From positions 62,001 to 126,000 of the forward strand of contig JAPFBL010000316.1 in the NCBI GenBank assembly GCA_026182355.1: a stretch of DNA of 64,000 nucleotides, read 5' to 3'. The stretch comes from Hermatobates lingyangjiaoensis. Its lineage: Eukaryota; Arthropoda; Insecta; Hemiptera; Hermatobatidae. Both the position numbers and the translations under genes were made by a program. The first letter of the stretch is position 1, and each line of letters starts with the position of its first letter. Below the pieces are notes generated by a model. That model was not told the DNA's origin, did not search any database, and saw only the letters and a program-made list of their open reading frames with translations. Shown here in pieces: positions 1-10,582 of the stretch.

Positions 1-2530
1 AATTACATGTTTTGAGGTCCCAGAAGTCGTTTTATGACGTTTTTACGATGATGTCTGTGTGTGTGTGGGTGGGTGGGTGGGTGGGTGGGTGGGTGGGTGC
101 GTGGGTGGGTGCGTGTGTTAGCATTGCTTGTTACCACGCTACGGTCCAGAATCTTTGATGGATCAAGTTGATATTTTACACAAAAATGGGCCCCATTTAG
201 ACGAAGATCCCTATTGTTTGGGAAGAATTATGCATGATGGGAAAGTCACTTTTTTTGCCAAAAACCGTTTTTTTTAAAACATTTATTTCTCATAAACTGA
301 TAACCCTAGAGTTTTGAAATTTTGACATTATCTTTGAAGTTACAAATGCAACAAACGAAAAATATATTCAAAATTTTATATCAACAGGAAATATTTTTTT
401 TTCAATAAAATGTACAAATTTTGACTTATAAATCAATCTCAAACCTTGTGAGAGCGATACAAGCCATACTGTTTGACGGACAAGAATGAAACTATGCCTA
501 TAAATAGAACATTATATGGACAATGAGTTGAGATATTTTTTCTAAAATTACATTCGCTAAAGGGGCGTTAGAGTACGATTTGTGTTTTCAGAAAATGTTT
601 TTTTGACGCTAAACGGCTCGTTAAAAAATTATGAAAATTTGACCAAAAATGGAACGACAAATTAACAATTCATAAAAAAAAAATCATGAAGTTTCAATTA
701 CGGAAAAGAGCAATAACGATATAAAAACTGTTTGTTTATTCTAGACTAAGAGATCACCTGCTATACTTGTCGAATTTTTTGTATTTTTACTTTACTATAA
801 GTAAAGTATAGTGATCGTGAAAAAATTCGATCTCGAGATTTTGACGGAATTACATGTTTTGAGGTCCCAGAAGTCGTTTTATGAAGTTTTTACGATGATG
901 TCTGTGTGTGTGTGGGTGGGTGGGTGGGTGGGTGGGTGGATGGGTGGGTGGGTGGGTGCGTGGGTGGGTGCGTGTGTTAGCATTGCTTGTTACCACGCTA
1001 CGGTCCAGAATCTTTGATGGATCAAGTTGATATTTTACACAAAAATGGGCCCCATTTAGACGAAGATCCCTATTGTTTGGGAAGAATTATGCATGATGGG
1101 AAAGACACTTTTTTTGCCAAAAACCGTTTTTTTTAAAACATTTATTTCTCCTAAACTACTAACCCTAGAGTTTTGAGATTTTGACATTATCTTTGAGGTT
1201 ACAAATGGAACAAACGAAAAATATATTCAAAATTTTATATCAACAGGAAATATTTTTTTTTCAATAAAATGTACAAATTTTGACTTATAAATCAATCTCA
1301 AACCTTGTGAGAGCGATACAAGCCATACTGTTTGACGGACAAGAATGAAACTATGCCTATAAATAGAACATTATATGGACAATGAGTTGAGATATTTTTT
1401 CTAAAATTACATTCGCTAAAGGGGCGTTAGAGTACGATTTGTGTTTTCAGAAAATGTTTTTTTGACGCTAAACGGCTCGTTAAAAAATTATGAAAATTTG
1501 ACCAAAAATGGAACGACAAATTAGCAATTCATAAAAAAAAAATCATGAAGTTTCAATTACGGAAAAGAGCAATAACGATATAAAAACTCTTTGTTTATCC
1601 TAGACTAAGAGATCACCTGCTATACTTGTCGAATTTTTTGTATTTTTTTACATTGTTTACTTATAAGTAAATTGTATAGTGATCGTGAAAAAATTCGATC
1701 TCGAGATTTTGACGGAATTACATGTTTTAGAGGTCCCAGAAGTCGTTTTATGAAGTAATTTTACGATGATAAAAAAGTCTGTGTGTGTGTGGGTGGGTGG
1801 TGGGTGGGTGGGTGGATGGGTGGGTGGGTGGGTGCGTGGGTGGGTGCGTGTGTTAGCATTGCTTGTTACCACGCTACGGTCCAGAATCTTTGATGGATCA
1901 AGTTGATATTTTACACAAAAATGGGCCCCATTTAGACGAAGATCCCTATTGTTTGGGAAGAATTATGCATGATGGGAAAGACACTTTTTTTGCCAAAAAC
2001 CGTTTTTTTTAAAACATTTATTTCTCCTAAACTACTAACCCTAGAGTTTTGAGATTTTGACATTATCTTTGAGGTTACAAATGGAACAAACGAAAAATAT
2101 ATTCAAAATTTTATATCAACAGGAAATATTTTTTTTTCAATAAAATGTACAAATTTTGACTTATAAATCAATCTCAAACCTTGTGAGAGCGATACAAGCC
2201 ATACTGTTTGACGGACAAGAATGAAACTATGCCTATAAATAGAACATTATATGGACAATGAGTTGAGATATTTTTTCTAAAATTACATTCGCTAAAGGGG
2301 CGTTAGAGTACGATTTGTGTTTTCAGAAAATGTTTTTTTGACGCTAAACGGCTCGTTAAAAAATTATGAAAATTTGACCAAAAATGGAACGACAAATTAG
2401 CAATTCATAAAAAAAAAATCATGAAGTTTCAATTACGGAAAAGAGCAATAACGATATAAAAACTCTTTGTTTATCCTAGACTAAGAGATCACCTGCTATA
2501 CTTGTCGAATTTTTTGTATTTTTTTACATT
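1..2530 (+). repeat. Repeat R1: three tandem ~850-bp units
   Basis: Three nearly identical direct copies start at about 1 (cut by the window edge), 848 and 1716, giving periods of 847 and 868 bp. Each holds a (GGGT)n core, a conserved non-coding body with poly-A/T runs, and ends near a short palindrome of the form TTACTATAAGTAA. The third copy lacks that palindrome and runs into repeat R2. No frame is conserved; the short open frames crossing the GGGT tract are artefacts. Diverged copies lie at 15545-16000 and 22735-22960, with a possible fragment at 47035-47100, so this is a dispersed repeat that has been tandemly amplified here. I do not recognise the family. Confidence 0.85.
57..118 (+). 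repeat. (GGGT)n minisatellite in R1 unit 1
   Basis: A TGTG run leads into about ten GGGT units with occasional GCGT. Homologous tracts lie at about 903-975 and 1789-1852 and differ in copy number. G-runs of three at regular 4-bp spacing could form G-quadruplexes on the plus strand. Confidence 0.85.
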
Positions 2531-4066
2531 GTTTACATTGACTTAGAAATTTTTTGAGCGAATCCACTGAGATAAAATTGATGTTTCTAATGGAAAAATG
2601 AAAGTATATTATTTACTTATAAGAGATGTAAGAGGAATATTATTGTGCAGGTAAATGATAACACTCATTAAAAAAAAATCGTATATATGTTATTTGACAA
2701 AGGGGAAGGAAAATGATCTTATTAAAAACTAAGAAGCCATAAAATTCCCAGTATAATAATTCTGTTAAAAACCAAAAATGTAAAAGATAATTCAAAATAT
2801 AAATCTTTCGTTTAGAGATTAATAACTGTAATTATCGTACATCTTTAATTAACAAATCACCTTAAAACAACATTTTCTTCGCTGTTTAAGATGTTTTTCA
2901 GAGAAAAAAAGGGTATTTTACTGTTTTAAATTTGAAAATTTTACATTAATATTCAATGTAGAAGGATGTTAAGTAAACGATGTAAGAAATCTACTGGCTA
3001 TTTGAACAATAGCCATGTTCTCTTGTAGGATAATATTTCGTTTCAAGAAATGTTCACATTGGTTTTTCAAAAATGATATTACTGCTGTAATTATACTAAT
3101 GAAATTATTTGCAAATAATAAATTATTTGTGATGTACAAAAATAAGCTTATAAATTGATATGTCCTTCAATCACTATCTGTACTACCTCACGAATGCAAT
3201 GCTAATAATTATATCCCATTTAGATATTTATGTTATGCTTAAATGATACGTTATGTTTTATATACTCAAGAAATTTGACATTCAGTTACTTATAGTAAAG
3301 TAGAGTGTAGGCCACTCCAGATTTTTTTACATTGTTTACATTGACTTAGAAATTTTTTGAGCGAATCCACTGAGATAAAATGATGTTTCTAATGGAAAAA
3401 TGAAAATATATTATTGACTTATAAGAGATGTAGGAGGAATAATATTGTGCAGGTAAATGATAACACTCATTAAAAAAAAATTCGTATATATGTTATTTGA
3501 CAAAGGGGAAGGAAAATGATCTTATTAAGATAATTCAAAATTGAAATCTTTCGTTTAGAGATTAATAACTGTAATTATCGTACATCTTTAATTAACAAAT
3601 CACCTTAAAACAACATTTTCTTCGCTGTTTAAGAAGTTTTTCAGAGAAAAAAAGAGTATTTTACTGTTTCAAATTTGAAAATTTTACATTAATATTCAAT
3701 GTAGAAGGATGTCAAATAAACGATGTAAGAAATCTACTGGCTATTTGAACAATAGCCATGTTCTCTTGTAGGATACTATTTCGTTTCAAGAAATGTTCAC
3801 TTTGGTTTTTCAAAAATGTTATTACTGCTGTAGTTATACTAATGAAATTATTTGCAAATAATAAATTATTTGTGATGTAGAAAAATAAGTTTATAAATTG
3901 ATATGTCCTTCAATCACTATCTGTACTACCTCAGGAATGACAGGCTAATAATTATATCCCATTTAGATGTTTACGTTATGCTTAAATGAGACGTTATGTT
4001 TTATATACTCAATAAATTTGACATTAAGTTACTTATAGTAAAGTAGAGTGTAGGCCACTCCAGATT
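2526..4066 (+). repeat. Repeat R2: two tandem ~750-800-bp units
   Basis: Unit 1 (about 2526-3324) and unit 2 (about 3325-4066) both begin TTTTTTACATTGTTTACA and end with a shared tail containing GTAGGCCACTCCAG. Unit 2 carries a roughly 60-bp internal deletion and scattered substitutions. The junction bases resemble the R1 border (GTAAAGTA followed by AGTG), so R1 and R2 may be parts of one element. No coding frame. An inverted, diverged copy is at 15131-15520. Confidence 0.8.
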
Positions 4067-4193
4067 TTTTATAATACGATAAATCCATGGCAATATAAAC
4101 TAAGATAACATTGCAACATTAACTATTTATAATGGAACTACAATTTATATATATATATAGTTATGATTAAACCACAATAAGAATGGGAAACAA

Positions 4194-4236
4194 GACTAAG
4201 ATCTTTCAACCGTAACAAGCGGTCTTCGTCAGAGTC
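4194..4236 (-). ncRNA. Hammerhead-like ribozyme, family A
   Basis: Mirror of the plus-strand motif at 4264-4306. Stem I is GACT/AGTC, core CTGACGA, one extra A, stem II GACCG/CGGTT, then GAA, palindromic stem III AGATCT and T as the residue before the cleavage point. Activity is inferred only. Confidence 0.7.
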
Positions 4237-4263
4237 AAAAACCCAACTGTCAGTTGGGTTTTT

Positions 4264-4306
4264 GACTCTGACGAAGACCGCTTGTTACGGTTGAAAGATC
4301 TTAGTC
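4264..4306 (+). ncRNA. Hammerhead-like ribozyme, family A
   Basis: Complete family A motif: stem I GACT/AGTC, core CTGACGA, extra A, stem II GACCG with CGGTT around loop CTTGTTA, GAA, stem III AGATCT, then T. Because stem III is self-complementary and has no loop, pairing would require two RNA molecules, as described for PLE-linked hammerhead variants. Confidence 0.72.
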
Positions 4307-4466
4307 TTGTTTCCCATTCTTATTGTGGTTTAATCATTGATTGTTGTTTCACGTGTTTATGTGAAATCTTTTTATATATATAGTTATATATAGTTTATAT
4401 AAAATAAGTTACACACATGAACAAGTATGTTCTAAAGGGCAATCTCATCGTGTAAACTTTATTAGT

Positions 4467-4999
4467 GATGTAAGTATTTGGTAAGTATTTGGTAAGTATT
4501 TGGTAAGTGTCATGCAAAACGCAAGACTTACTAAATACTATACTAGTATCATGAAAAGCGTAAACTTTTCCGTTTTTTTTCCCGCAAGAAAATGAAATTC
4601 CTAAGATTCAACTAAGACAGGATAAATTTCATCCGACCATTCATGCCAGTATTGAATAAAAAACACATTGTTATAATGCCTTTGTACAATCACAATATTA
4701 CAGTTCTGTAAATAATCATTGAGCATTTCAAATGCAAGATTATAATCTACAAAACATATTAAAAATTTTCAGAGTTCACCAAGAAGAATCTTTTAAAAAA
4801 CCTCATATTCATTCATAAGTTACCAATTTTTTCTCTTTCATTGTTCTACTAGAAAAAAAGGTTTTAAAAAAACTGCTTTCTCAAGTTTAAAAGAATAATC
4901 TCAGTAAAGAAAATTTACACTTTGCATGATACTAGTATAGTATTTAGTAAGTCTTGCGTTTTGCATGACAAAACACAACACTTACCAAATACTTACATC
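4467..4999. mobile_element. MITE-like element with ~90-bp terminal inverted repeats
   Basis: The left end begins GATGTAAGTATTTGGTAAGT and the right end is its reverse complement. Matching continues through a segment containing ATGCAAAACGCAAGACTT and ACTATACTAGTATCATG. The left arm carries an extra triplication of an 11-bp GTATTTGG-type unit and lacks a stretch present in the right arm. The interior is AT-rich with no coding frame. Target duplication is unclear. Probably a non-autonomous DNA transposon; superfamily not assigned. Confidence 0.65.
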
Positions 5000-6660
5000 A
5001 AAAATAAGAATACATGAAAGATATCTCTTTTCGCATCCACAACATACTATTTGCTTAGGATTTGAGTTATTTCAATTATATAGTATATACTTATTATCAC
5101 ATTTTTTGCATACTTAATTGTTATATAATATATACATTTTCTTATTACATTTATTGTAACAAAATATACCTAAACTCCTCAACTCACTAGTTTATAACGT
5201 AGTTTTTAACCAAAAAATGTATTTAAATATTTTTTTGTTTTCCTGATATTTATCTTATTATTGAATACATTTGTCTGTGAAATATAAAAATACCGCTGCG
5301 GCATGAGTGACTTTTTGCAAAAAAAAACAACTTGCAGTAATTTTTGGAAGTAGGTTTCAGATAAATGATTGCTATTCTTCAGACGTTGACAATGGCTGAA
5401 ATCTGAACAACCCTGCTAAAATATCTAAGTTGGCTTGACTGAACTCATAGGTTACTCCTTTGAACTGTTTAGCCCTGAGTTGTTTTCTAAGACAAAACAT
5501 TGTACAGATAACTTCATATAAAATAAGTAAGCTACCTGTCATAAATTTTGATAGGTAAAACAGTCAAACTCTAATGAGAATACAGTAGATGATTTTTGTT
5601 ATTGTTCTGACACTAAATAAAAATTTAATATTTATGTATGGATAATAATGTTATAGCAATATTTATTCTTTCAAACCAAGATAATAAAAATTTATAAAAA
5701 AACATAAATATATGTTTTTAATTTTCTGTGAATGAGTTAGGGTATGTACATCTATTCAAAATTATAACTTGACTTATCAGTTTCATGTATTGATCGATTG
5801 ATCAATGCTGGCCAAGTTTGTCTGCAGGTGTAAGTTCTTTATAGTTTGAATCATCGAGGAAAATGTTTTCAAGTGAAGTATAACAGCAGTTATGGTTGTA
5901 GTGTTATCTGTCTACCTCAAACTTTTGTTATTCGTGAAGCCCCATTCAGATCTAATGATGCCTTTCTTAAAGCAAATACTTCTTATTGTTATTTCGTAGA
6001 AGTATTTTTCACTCATTCAGAAGTTAAGTTACATTCTACTTATAAGTAAAGTAGGTTTTAAAATGTACTTAATCATCTTTTGTTTTTACTTCAGTTTTTG
6101 TCCCAGCTTTTGACAGAATCAATGTCTTTACAATCTATTGAAAGGCAAACATCGGAAATTTAGCGAATGGTATTGTCCTGTATATGCATTATTGTTCGAT
6201 AATTGAATTATTGAATGCATTGTCTGTAATAGTTAAATACCCAATGATAATAAAACACTAAAGTTTTATATCAAAGCAATCCAGCCAACAGTATAGCGTG
6301 ACATGCTCTGCAATAGTAATTAATTCTCTGCAACATATTTAAACACAAATATAAAAACTCCGTAATTTTAGAAGTAAAGTCATATCTAAAATGAATCTTT
6401 AGTACATATAAAAGAGGTGACCATGGCCTAGCAGCAAGAAGTCTCCAACAGGAAAGTATGGAAACATTGCTTCAATAAAGGATTCTATTACGCTTTCCTG
6501 AAAGGAATTTACAGCTAACTTTAGGATGGTGATCAAAAATGATTATATACAGCCAGGCCTTTCTAGAATCGGAGTCAAATCTAACTTTGCCTGCCCACTG
6601 TGTGGAATTAGGGAAGATATGTCCACTGTACATATACAAAGATGTCCTAATTAAGTGCAG
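5000..6660. other. No gene seen; AT-rich
   Basis: AT-rich DNA with no supported coding region. Short open frames here (for example 5846-6049) show no recognisable motif. A piece at 6028-6050 resembles the R1/R2 border palindrome. Confidence 0.6.
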
Positions 6661-6903
6661 GTCCAGGTTAGGTCAGCGACAACGTGTGCGCCTCTGAACT
6701 GGTGGGTCCAGGGTTCGATACCCACTCTGGCCCTCGATTTATTTACAAGGGAGTTGAATAAATCTGAACTAAGTCGTCTCTCGGAGAGGGCGTTTAAACC
6801 TTCGGTTTCAAGCCTTTACGATGTTAGGTCCTCGTTAAAGACTCCTACTTTTTAAATACAATTGAGTTAGGCAAAATTTAAGACTCTCAATGTAGATTCA
6901 ATG
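6661..6903 (+). mobile_element. tRNA-derived SINE, 3'-truncated
   Basis: The head is tRNA-like with a recognisable B-box GGTTCGATAC and is followed by the same body as the complete SINE at 18909-19233, including a CTCGATTTATT segment, a CTCGGAGAGG segment and a GAGTTAGGCAAAATTTA segment. It ends about 80-90 bp short of the full element. Box A is eroded. Not a functional tRNA gene. Confidence 0.75.
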
Positions 6904-7983
6904 AAAAATGGAATATTTCTCCGAACAATTAGCATCAAAGGGTTGCCTTTATCAGGCCCTTAGTTCTATAAAAAAAAGGGAAAAAAACTGTTCCTAAAGA
7001 GAAATGGCGACAAAAAAAAAATTATCGGTATGCAACGAGGGAAATGCACTTTAATTTGTTAAATAACACATTTTATTTCCTTTCTCTAGAGTTTGAAAAA
7101 CAAAATTATGGTACATAAAACGGACCATTTTCAGAAATACTTCATTTTGCAGTCATTGACACGTTATTCATTCAAGATATCAGATCCCATATCAGCTTTC
7201 CTTGACTTCAAACCTTTTGTACAAATACTGTAAGGTTATATTAATTACAGTAATAATGTATCAATGGCTGAAAGGATATGTAAATTAGACAAATTGTTTA
7301 CTATTTGATTAATTTTATAAAACAAATATTCAAAAACATGAAAATCTTGTTTTTACGATAGGTATAATTAATTTTCATTTGAATTGCACTCAACAAACAA
7401 TAAGCGCTGTGAAATTAATTGAAGTGGTCGTTTATTAAAATTGTCAAAATAATCAATGATGACGGAATTCTCAGTAAAAAATAATTAAAACTCGCCTGAT
7501 GAGTGTTTTTTAGTTGCGTATTTTAATATTGGATTGATTAATTAAGACGCCAGGTTTTCAAGAGCCTAGGTGATCACAGAATAAATTTGAATCTATCTCC
7601 ATGTTTGAAATATTTTACATACTTTAGATTTTCTATTGAAGGATATTTTTTTCTGGAAAAAATAAAACAATTCTTTTTTTTTATCTTTATTATAAATTTC
7701 ATGGAGTACATTTTTTCTTCAGCATAACTTAATTTGTTTTATACATATATGTTAATATTTAGTGAAAAATACAAAACCATGTTGGAAAAAAATTGACAAT
7801 AAGTAAGTACTTTCAATTTTTTGTAGTTATATGGGAAATATATTTAAGCATACATTAATTTTTAGCTAATATTTTCAGGTTATTGTTTATGTATTATATA
7901 CCATAATTTATCCATTTCATTCAACTATATTCTTAATGATTCGTGCAAAAAGTATCTTGTCGCTCCAAAAAGCTCACACGACT
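6904..7983. other. No gene seen
   Basis: AT-rich sequence without coding frames, repeats or RNA genes I can support. Confidence 0.6.
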
Positions 7984-8211
7984 ACTGTTACATAAAAAGA
8001 TTTCACATAAACACGTGAAATAACAATCAATGATCAAACCACAATACGAAATGGGAAAACAAGACTAAGATCTTTCAACCGTAACAAGCGTAACAACCCA
8101 ACAGTTGAGTTTTTGACTCTGACTCTGACAAAGACCGCTTGTTACGGTTGAAGGATCTTAGTCTTATATTCTCATTTTCATATTGTGGTTTGATCATTGA
8201 CTGTTACATAA
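7984..8211. mobile_element. Family A insert with 12-bp target-site duplication
   Basis: The insert 7996-8199 is flanked by the identical 12-mer ACTGTTACATAA at 7984-7995 and 8200-8211. The left part is family A in minus orientation with the ribozyme interrupted after stem II. The right part is family A in plus orientation with a near-complete ribozyme. The target is not a TA tract. The duplication is direct evidence of insertion with staggered cleavage, as expected of endonuclease-bearing retroelements. Confidence 0.8.
8121..8163 (+). ncRNA. Hammerhead-like ribozyme, family A, mutated
   Basis: Same layout as other family A motifs, but the core reads CTGACAA (G8 changed) and stem III is AGGATCT with GAAG, so it is probably inactive. 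The GACTCT stretch is duplicated just upstream. Confidence 0.5.
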
Positions 8212-8479
8212 CTGGTGGTTTCATTTATGGAGATATGGTTGAATAGAGGATTTTAAGAAGCTAATATGAACCAGTTTGGTCTATCATGCACGCAATGCTA
8301 TACGAGCCTTGAAGAGGAACACAGAAGTTAAAAACTTTATAGAATGAGAGGTTCTCTGTAGACTGACAGACACTATTACAGCTTTTTTCAAATGAGGATA
8401 CTTGTACAACGGATTACTGAAGGCTCACAATATCGTAATGAGTTATTTGCTAAGTATAGAAAAGAAATGGAGCTTGCAA

Positions 8480-8640
8480 AACCCTAGTGTCTGAGTACTC
8501 GCCTTTTGATTGATAAATCCATGTTCGATATTCGCTGTCGCTCTCGTGAAGAGTTAACAAAAATCTGTACATGTATTCACTCGAAAAGAGCGTCAAACTA
8601 TTGGGTCTGAGGCTGTACGATGTAAGAAGAATAGAATAAG
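8480..8640 (+). mobile_element. Decayed tRNA-derived SINE fragment
   Basis: Diverged relative of the SINEs at 6661 and 18909: TGTTCGATATTCGCT in the B-box region, a TATTCACTCG segment and the GGCTGTACGATGT segment occur in the same order. No target duplication seen. Confidence 0.45.
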
Positions 8641-8739
8641 ATTTAAGAAGAAATCTTCTCCTAATATACTTATATCGAAAATACTAATAATATATGAAAC
8701 TACTAATACACGATATACGATAATTTACGATAAATATAC

Positions 8740-8822
8740 GAAATATAGAAGTGAGTTTTGTAGTGATTTTCTCGGTTCTTTGCTATGTGTTAAAGTGTTT
8801 AGTGTGCACACGGACCTTTCAT
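8740..8822 (+). mobile_element. Family F PLE 3' terminus, fragment
   Basis: Contains GAAGTGAGTTTTGTAGTG, a TGTGTTAAAGTGTTTA stretch and a CACGGACCTTTCAT end. The last also appears inverted at 10350-10380, which defines the family F terminus. Confidence 0.5.
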
Positions 8823-8840
8823 CTCAATCGAATAATAATT

Positions 8841-8874
<34 letters not shown>

Positions 8875-8940
8875 AAGATTTCATATAAACACGTGAAATA
8901 ACAATCAATGATCAAACCACAATAAGAAATGGGAAAACAA

Positions 8941-8983
8941 GACTAAGATCTTTCAACCGTAACAAGCGGTCTTCGTCAGAGTT
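8941..8983 (-). ncRNA. Hammerhead-like ribozyme, family A
   Basis: Core CTGACGA, stem II GACCG/CGGTT, GAA, stem III AGATCT all intact. Stem I is AACT/AGTC, one mismatch away from perfect. Confidence 0.65.
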
Positions 8984-8991
8984 GTGTTCTT

Positions 8992-9034
8992 GACTCTGAC
9001 GAAGACCGCTTGTTACGGTTGAAAGATCTTAGCC
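8992..9034 (+). ncRNA. Hammerhead-like ribozyme, family A
   Basis: Core, stem II and stem III intact; stem I GACT faces AGCC, so one pair is a G-U/mismatch. Confidence 0.62.
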
Positions 9035-9087
9035 TTGTTTTCCCATTTCTTATTGTGGTTTAATCATTTATATATATATATATATAT

Positions 9088-9445
9088 ACCACAATTAAAA
9101 GAAACGGTCCAGCGACTTTTTGAAATAAAATAAATTCAAAACGAAGGAAACACACAGAAAGACACAGACATAATAATAATTCGAAGTCGCTGCCCTGTCT
9201 TCTACAAATTTGAGTTTGTAAGTGTGTTTCTTTTACTTTCTGTGTTACCTATCTTCAAATTTGAACTGTTATTGTGTCCAGTTTGGATCGTCTTTCCGTT
9301 TATTAAGTGAATATATATATGACTTGCCGTTGCGTCTACAACGTGCTTGGTCTCCCTTTCTCCTTTCTCCTGAACACGGATTGCCCGAAAATTTGAGTTT
9401 GTAAGTGTGTTTCTTTATTTTGTGTGCTACCTATCTTCAATTTGA
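9088..9445. mobile_element. Mosaic of family B (minus) and family D (plus) PLE ends
   Basis: 9088-9180 matches the family B terminus (AAACGGTCCAGCG, ACGAAGGAAACACACAG) in minus orientation. 9205-9440 is family D, with TTTGAGTTTGTAAGTGTG repeated twice and the tail that includes CAGTTTGGATCGTC. The D ribozyme at about 9367-9400 has CTGAACA for the core, so it is mutated. (TA)n tracts bound the mosaic. Confidence 0.6.
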
Positions 9446-9454
9446 ACTGTTTTA

Positions 9455-9492
<38 letters not shown>

Positions 9493-9496
9493 TTAA

Positions 9497-9960
9497 AATT
9501 AACCGCATTCTCGGCATTCACGATCTTAAGACTGAGAGATTCGATCCTACGAACTAACCTCCTGCTAACAGGGTTCAACTAGAAAAGGAGTTGGCCAAAT
9601 GACATGTTAAATTAAAATCGATGACTCATGCTTAGTCATTGCTATAAATAGATTAAAAGGATAGTACAGGTTAATATAAAGAGAAGGTCAAAGGTCAATA
9701 ATGAACAAGAAACAAGCGGTTGGAATAAAAGAGTTGAAAGGTCAACGGTATAACTGGACTAATAGAGAATAAATAGATTAAGAATATTAAAGTAAATGAA
9801 GGATAAAAGATTATTAAAGGACAAGAAAATGTATTAAAATAAGAGAGTTGAATGAAAGTAAGAATTAATAGGGAAGTGAACCCTGTTAGCAGGAGGTTAG
9901 TTCGTAGGATCGAATCTCTCAGTCTTCAGATCTTGAATGTTGAGACTAAAAGAGGCTCTG
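9497..9960. mobile_element. Family S inverted PLE-like insert
   Basis: A 60-bp segment containing GTTAGCAGGAGGTTAG and AGGATCGAATCTCTCAG occurs inverted at 9510-9575 and direct at 9880-9940, around a spacer that is single copy. The plus end finishes with CTGCTGCCTATTTATACC next to (TA)n. A single-orientation copy is at 45072-45372 and matches both the end and the spacer. I could not draw a convincing hammerhead in this family. Confidence 0.6.
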
Positions 9961-9984
9961 CTGCCTATTTATACCAATATATAT

Positions 9985-10085
9985 ATATAGTTTACACAGG
10001 AAAGAGAAAAACAAATAAAGACACACACAAAAGACTCACAACGATATTTTGACAGTCGTCGTTATCGGGCAGAAGTAGTCCCTTT
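9985..10085 (-). mobile_element. Degraded family F-like PLE terminus
   Basis: On the minus strand a CCGATAACGACGAC core-like stretch, a GTCAAAATATCG stretch and then TTGTGAGTC give a decayed hammerhead of the F type. Confidence 0.4.
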
Positions 10086-10106
10086 GAGTAGCTGAAGCTA
10101 ACTCAT

Positions 10107-10345
10107 ATATATATATAGTTCAATATAGACAAAGAAACCTAGAGAAATCAAAAGAACACACAGTCTCTGGGTCTCCAACCGTCTCTGAACCAGTGCGCTT
10201 GGTTTCCCTCTCTTATCTCTCCTGAAGACGGTTTAAACCGAAAATTAGAGACTGTAAGTGTGTTCTTTTGATTTTTCTATGTTTCTTTGTCTATATTGAA
10301 CTATATTTGTCCGTTTTGGATCGTATTTCCAACGAAAAAGTATAT
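10107..10345. mobile_element. Family C PLE-derived palindrome
   Basis: Outer arms 10108-10163 and 10244-10305 mirror each other (TTCAATATAGACAAAGAAAC and its complement). The plus arm carries the ribozyme and a tail ending TTTGTCCGTTTTGGATCG. Flanked by (TA)n on both sides. Confidence 0.65.
10218..10251 (+). ncRNA. Hammerhead-like ribozyme, family C
   Basis: Stem I TCTC/GAGA, core CTGAAGA, extra C, stem II from GGTTTAAACC, GAA, palindromic stem III AATT, A before the cleavage point. Confidence 0.65.
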
Positions 10346-10347
10346 AT

Positions 10348-10455
10348 ATATAATGAAAGGTCCGTGTGAACAATAAACACTTTAACACATAGAAAAGAAT
10401 ACAGAAAATTTTCTGTGTTCTTTTCTATGTGTTAAAGTGTATATATATATACACG
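10348..10455. mobile_element. Family F terminus, collapsed palindrome
   Basis: 10377-10440 is a near-perfect inverted repeat of the F tail (ACACTTTAACACATAGAAAAG) lacking the ribozyme. The left side adds the full terminus with ACGGACCTTTCAT inverted. Confidence 0.55.
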
Positions 10456-10544
10456 GTACTGTTTTCTTGACCACAAAATATTCACAAAACACTTTTTCTT
10501 TTTCTCGGAGTTTGGTCAGGGTAAATATATGGAATCACCTTTTT

Positions 10545-10582
10545 GCCAACGTTTCGTCTTTATTTCAAGACATCCTCAGGGC
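10545..10582 (-). ncRNA. Hammerhead-like ribozyme, family E
   Basis: Stem I GCC/GGC, core CTGAGGA, extra T, stem II GTCTT/AAGAC with a GAAATA loop, GAA, stem III ACGT, T. It lies about 340 bp downstream of the endonuclease stop, which ties the ribozyme to the PLE 3' terminal repeat. Confidence 0.72.

Larger units (their letters stand above)
4162..4374. mobile_element. Family A PLE-derived ribozyme palindrome
   Basis: The core 4164-4336 is an essentially perfect 173-bp inverted repeat about base 4250. Its arms each contain a family A hammerhead-like motif, facing head to head. The right side continues with the family A end containing the CACGTG-type palindrome TTCACGTGTTTATGTGAA. The insert is embedded in TA-rich DNA on both sides. 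I interpret it as an extremely 5'-truncated Penelope-like copy joined to an inverted copy of itself. Confidence 0.75.
8874..9069. mobile_element. Family A ribozyme palindrome in (TA)n
   Basis: Arms mirror each other about position 8987.5, with a short GTTGTGTTCTTGAC loop. Both arms carry a hammerhead-like motif: minus 8941-8983 and plus 8992-9034. The right-hand stem I reads AGCC, a mismatch. (TA)n tracts flank both ends. Confidence 0.75.

Noticed and set aside
57..118. Telomere-like G-rich tract
   Set aside because: The unit is GGGT in short interstitial runs inside a dispersed repeat; no long TTAGG or TTAGGG array.
811..1872. Open frames across the GGGT repeats (68 aa plus, 71 aa minus)
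   Set aside because: Low-complexity Gly-Trp-Val or Pro-Thr-His translations of the minisatellite, not conserved between units.
9497..9960. Hammerhead in family S
   Set aside because: CTGAAGACTGAGAGATTCGA on one strand looks like a core, but no consistent stem II, GAA and stem I could be drawn.
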